A program made the position numbers and the translations under genes. A stretch of 64,000 nucleotides of DNA. Source: Synaphobranchus kaupii. Taxonomy: Eukaryota > Chordata > Actinopteri > Anguilliformes > Synaphobranchidae. Location: positions 29,108,424-29,172,423 of the forward strand of contig CM056376.1 in the NCBI GenBank assembly GCA_029718625.1, written 5' to 3'. Of the stretch, positions 60,623 through 64,000 are shown in pieces (the stretch's first letter is position 1; each line of letters opens with the position of its first letter). The notes under the pieces are model-generated. The model was not told the origin of the DNA. It did no database searches and saw only the letters and a list, made by a program, of their open reading frames with translations.

Positions 60623-60998
60623 AGGAATGACAGCCTGAATGAGCCTTTAATGGGGCCGAGAGTGTGGAGGCTTTTTTAAATTGAATTTCAAGAAAATATT
60701 TATTACAGTTGTACAATATAGAGATGTACCGTTAAAAAAAGTTCTGCTTTTCCTGGAAATAGCACATCAAGGGGAAAAAAACAAAATTGATATTTGAATT
60801 TGTAAAGCTGAAATAATTTAATTGATTGTTTTTTAAAAATTTGTTCTTACTTTTCATGTTCAATAGGTTTTCTAAATGTATTATCAATGATCCATATTGT
60901 AGTGGTTTCTCGTTTACAATGTTCATTTTGTGGATATAGTATTTAGCCTAAATAATGAGATGACAGGATGGGCACTCCTAGCAAAGACAGAGTAAAAG

Positions 60999-61630
60999 TG
61001 TCATGGGGATTCAGCCTCTTTTTATTTCTGTGGTCGTTCTCCCTCGGAGCGGCGTGAGGGCGCTCTTGCCTTGTTTTTCTGTCCTCCACTCCAGGCTTTC
61101 GCTAGGCCTTTTCGTAATTCCCTGCACCTGTCCTTGTTACCGGTCGGCCATATAAACCCTGTGTTTTCTTTATTCGGTGCTCAGTTGTTGTCCTGCGACT
61201 TCACGTAGCCGGTAAGGTATAGGACTTGGGACACTGGTTTCCTTGTGGATACAAATAAGCAAAGCAGGAAATCCCGTAAGTGAACTTAGTTAGGTTTAGA
61301 TCTTAGGATCTCTTTTTGCCTTTTGTTTCCCTCCTTTGGAAGTGTACCTCTGTTTACCTCTCTTGTCCGCTTTCTTTGTTGAAAGCGAGAGGTCTTTTCA
61401 TTTCTCTAACTACCACTCGTATCCTCGAGTTCTCGCCCTGTTAGGGTCGTTTTCATTTCTTTCCTGTTTCAAACGCCTCCTTTATTTTCCTCTCCTATTT
61501 TTGAGAGTTGAGGCAAATTCTCCCCTTTTCCCCTTTCGCGGATTGTATTCCGTGTTTGTGGCTATTCCTACGGGGATTGCTTTTAGATTCCCTCTGTCGC
61601 GTCTGGTCCTCCGAACCCGACCCCCTTACA
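60999..61630 (+). mobile_element. Solo LTR of a related Ty3/Gypsy element
   Basis: About 632 bp, TGTCATGGGGATTCAG to CCCCCTTACA, with a TATATAAACC box near 61151 and an end matching the LTR at 56957. No internal region is next to it. A clear five-base target duplication was not found. Confidence 0.65.
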
Positions 61631-63243
61631 AAACAAACCATACCTGCACCTATATGTACACAACTAAACTAACCAAACAGTAAAATAGTTTGGATACTGT
61701 AACAATGCCATCTGACAATGGGTCTGGTCTTGCAACAAATAATATGAAAATGTTTTTCTGCAGGAACGTATGCAGTCGCAGACAGGTTAAGTGCACAGCT
61801 GCGCACACCTTTTAATGAAGGTAGAATCCTGTCAGCTCAAAGGAGAAGCAGTGTCAGAAAGGCACCCTTTGTCAAGGAAAGCCAAAACCATTACAGGAAT
61901 AACTTTAAAGAGATTTCACTCACAGGCTGTAATTGGAGCAGAGATGAAGACAAAAGGCCACCGGCTCAGCTGTACGACATTTCACCCCAAACGGCGGAAA
62001 ATAATAAGACTAAAGGAAAAAGATTAGCTCAGGGTTTTGGGAGGGAACCATTTCAGCCCTACAGGGGATCAAAAGGTTCTCCCAAGCTGATAAAAACCAA
62101 TCCCTATCTGCCAAAACCAGGTGAGACTTTTCTAAAAAAAAAAAAAAAAATCACTTTCACACTCCAGCCAGGGAAGGCGGACAGAAATTGACGTTTGTGT
62201 AAATGCCTCTTTTCCACAAAGATCTGTCGTCAAGGTGACGCAGGAATACATTTTTGATAAATTAGTCATCGGCTCCCCAGCAGCAAGCGTGAGCACTAAT
62301 AGCCTTTCTAATTCACCACCGAAAGCCTGGCTGCTCTTTTCAGTGTTTAGCACATGCTTTTATTCATATAAATGTAAAGAACAGATGAAAATACTGCACA
62401 CAATAAACATGGAAAATAAGCCAGTACACCACTACAGTGGCCCAAAAGCCAGTACAGGGCCCTTGTGACCAAATTAAAGCACAGCGCAAATCTTAACCAC
62501 AATGAACTAGATTAAACAGTAAGCTTTGCCAATTAAACCAATTTGAGGGTGTTAGTATGATCAGATTCTGTATTCATCTGTATTTATCACAAAACAATGA
62601 TAAATGCAGCACAGCACTGCTAACTGATGCTGCTGTTTGGCAGAAAAGTCTAGAACAAGCCCCATTGCAAAGGGGTATTTCACAACGCTCTGTTTTATTG
62701 ACTGATAGGTTAAATTACACTAATTGATGAAATAATTGATGAAGTTATTGATGGGAAATAACTGGTGACAGTGCACTATAGGGGGGAGTGCAGGGGAAAT
62801 GGTTACTGCTCCACCCTGTGTGCATTTTACACGCCACACGTCAGCTTAATTGTAGGTGCTGTCGGGAGCGCTAATTTCAAAGCTCTTAACAGTACATATA
62901 AAACAAGGGAAAATGTGTCGTCTTTGTACATAAAACTGCAGTGACCTACTGTGGTCTAGGAGAATCTGCACCAGGACCAGCGTGGCTTAAACATGCAAGG
63001 ACTACCGTGGGCCCATATTCCTAATATAAGATCATATTTTCCACTTTAGAGAAAAAAAAAAGATTTTAGTCTCATTACAAGACTAAAACACTCGTTAAGA
63101 CAGACATTTTTTTACAGTTTATGGACAGGGGAAAACTGATAGTAGTCCTAGTAGTAGTACCCAGTAGTCCTATTGCTATGCCTGGCAGAGTCCTGCCTTT
63201 TTCTCTACTCAGCTGAGATATCTGCAGGGCTGACTCACACATG

Positions 63244-63244
<1 letters not shown>
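61631..63244. other. Intergenic, no gene seen
   Basis: No exon or named repeat apart from short A runs at 62132 and 63052. Confidence 0.35.
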
Positions 63245-63275
<31 letters not shown>

Positions 63276-64000
63276 TGAGAGGAGGGAGAAAGAATGAATG
63301 AGGGAGGGAGAGAGAGACACACAAAGAGAGGGAGAGAGAGAGGAAGGAGAATGACAGTGAAAGAGAGAGGTTGAGGGAGCGAGAGGGAGAGGAGGGAGAA
63401 AGAGTGAGAGAGGGAGGGAGAGAGAGGGAGTTAGAGGCAGAAAGAGTGAGAGAGAGTTATAGGGAGTGAGAGAGAGAGAGGGGGAGAGAGAGTTAGAGGG
63501 AGTGAGAGAGAGAGGAGGGAGAAAGAGTGAGAGGAAGAGAGAGGGAGTTAGAGGCAGAAAGAGTGAGAGAGAGTTATAGGGAGTGAGAGAGAGTGAGAGA
63601 GGGAGGGAGAGAGAGGGAGTTAGAGGCAGAAAGAGTGAGAGAGAGTTATAGGGAGTGAGAGAGAGAGAGAGAGAGGGGGAGAAAGAGTTAGAGGGAGAGA
63701 GAGGGAGTTAGAGGCAGAAAGAGTGAGAGAGAGTTATAGGGAGTGAGAGAGAGAGAGAGAGAGAGGGGGAGAAAGAGTTAGAGGGAGAGAGAGAGTTAGA
63801 GGTAGTGAGAGGGAGAGGAGGGAGAAAGAGTGAGAGAGGGAGGGAGAGAGAGGGAGTTAGAGACAGAAAGAGTGACAGAGAGTTATAGGGAGTGAGAGAG
63901 AGAGGGAGGAGGGAGAAAGAGTGAGAGGGAGAGAGAGAGTTAGAGGTAGTGAGAGAGAGAGAGAGGGGGAGAAAGAGTTAGAGGGAGAGAGAGGGAGTTA
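63245..64000. repeat. Polypurine GA-rich array, continuing past the window
   Basis: Almost uninterrupted G/A with short T-containing markers (GTTAGAGGCAGAAAGAGTGA, AGTTATAGGGAGTGAG). These markers recur in blocks of roughly 110-130 bp, so it is a composite minisatellite rather than a plain (GA)n. Confidence 0.95.

Noticed and set aside
59804..60716. Minus-strand ORFs up to 226 codons with a Pro/Ser/Thr-rich repeating peptide
   Set aside because: They are the 50-bp minisatellite read in all three frames. The peptide period (50 residues) is just three DNA units, and there is no start, splice or domain support.
63075..64000. Possible functional polypurine (H-DNA) element
   Set aside because: The composition allows triplex formation in principle, but nothing in the sequence distinguishes it from an ordinary GA-rich minisatellite.

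Overview
This is vertebrate, almost certainly teleost, genomic DNA. Three multi-exon housekeeping genes have canonical GT/AG splice junctions, and the rest is dense with fish-type repeats: a Sleeping Beauty-like Tc1 element, a CR1-L2 clade LINE, tRNA-headed SINEs sharing the L2 tail, Ty3/Gypsy LTRs, many short inverted-repeat (MITE) elements, microsatellites and minisatellites. No bacterial-type operon, CRISPR array or phage is present. The exact species cannot be read from the window.

All three genes lie on the minus strand, so they read right to left. gtf2h3 (3931-8741, 13 coding exons, about 301 aa) encodes the p34/Tfb4 subunit of TFIIH. tmed2 (13445-18497, 4 constitutive coding exons plus a 21-nt cassette exon, 201 or 208 aa) encodes a p24 cargo receptor of the early secretory pathway. 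vps33a (26637-39700, 13 coding exons, about 600 aa) encodes the Sec1/Munc18 subunit of the HOPS/CORVET tethering complexes. Exon lengths and phases were checked by hand; each gene gives an uninterrupted reading frame of the expected family length. The three genes do not form a pathway. Their orthologues are all on human 12q24.31, so the block is conserved synteny, with DDX55 and EIF2B1 absent from between gtf2h3 and tmed2. A 62-codon membrane-protein ORF of unknown identity lies between tmed2 and vps33a (22954-23142, minus).

Layout: 1-3.4 kb MITEs, including four copies of one family side by side; 3.6-8.7 kb gtf2h3; 8.8-12.7 kb MITEs and a CA repeat; 12.7-18.5 kb tmed2; 19.9-21.4 kb dead Sleeping Beauty-like element; 22.9-23.2 kb small ORF; 25.9-39.7 kb vps33a with intronic MITEs, Tc1 relics and minisatellites; 40.5-41.7 kb large inverted repeat; 42.9-46.1 kb L2 LINE; 46.6-47.8 kb tRNA-like and SINE sequence; 49.6-49.8 kb possible promoter plus noncoding first exon on the plus strand; 51.6-64 kb minisatellites, MITEs, a gypsy fragment inserted in a MITE, a solo LTR and a polypurine array running off the window end.

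The most unusual observation is that repeat arrays lie directly on splice sites. A 52-bp minisatellite in vps33a carries about ten copies of the exon 6 splice donor, a 38-bp array starts at the exon 4 donor, a 19-bp array ends at the gtf2h3 exon 5 acceptor, and a run of 22 C follows the tmed2 exon 3 donor. I found no convincing new multi-gene system.
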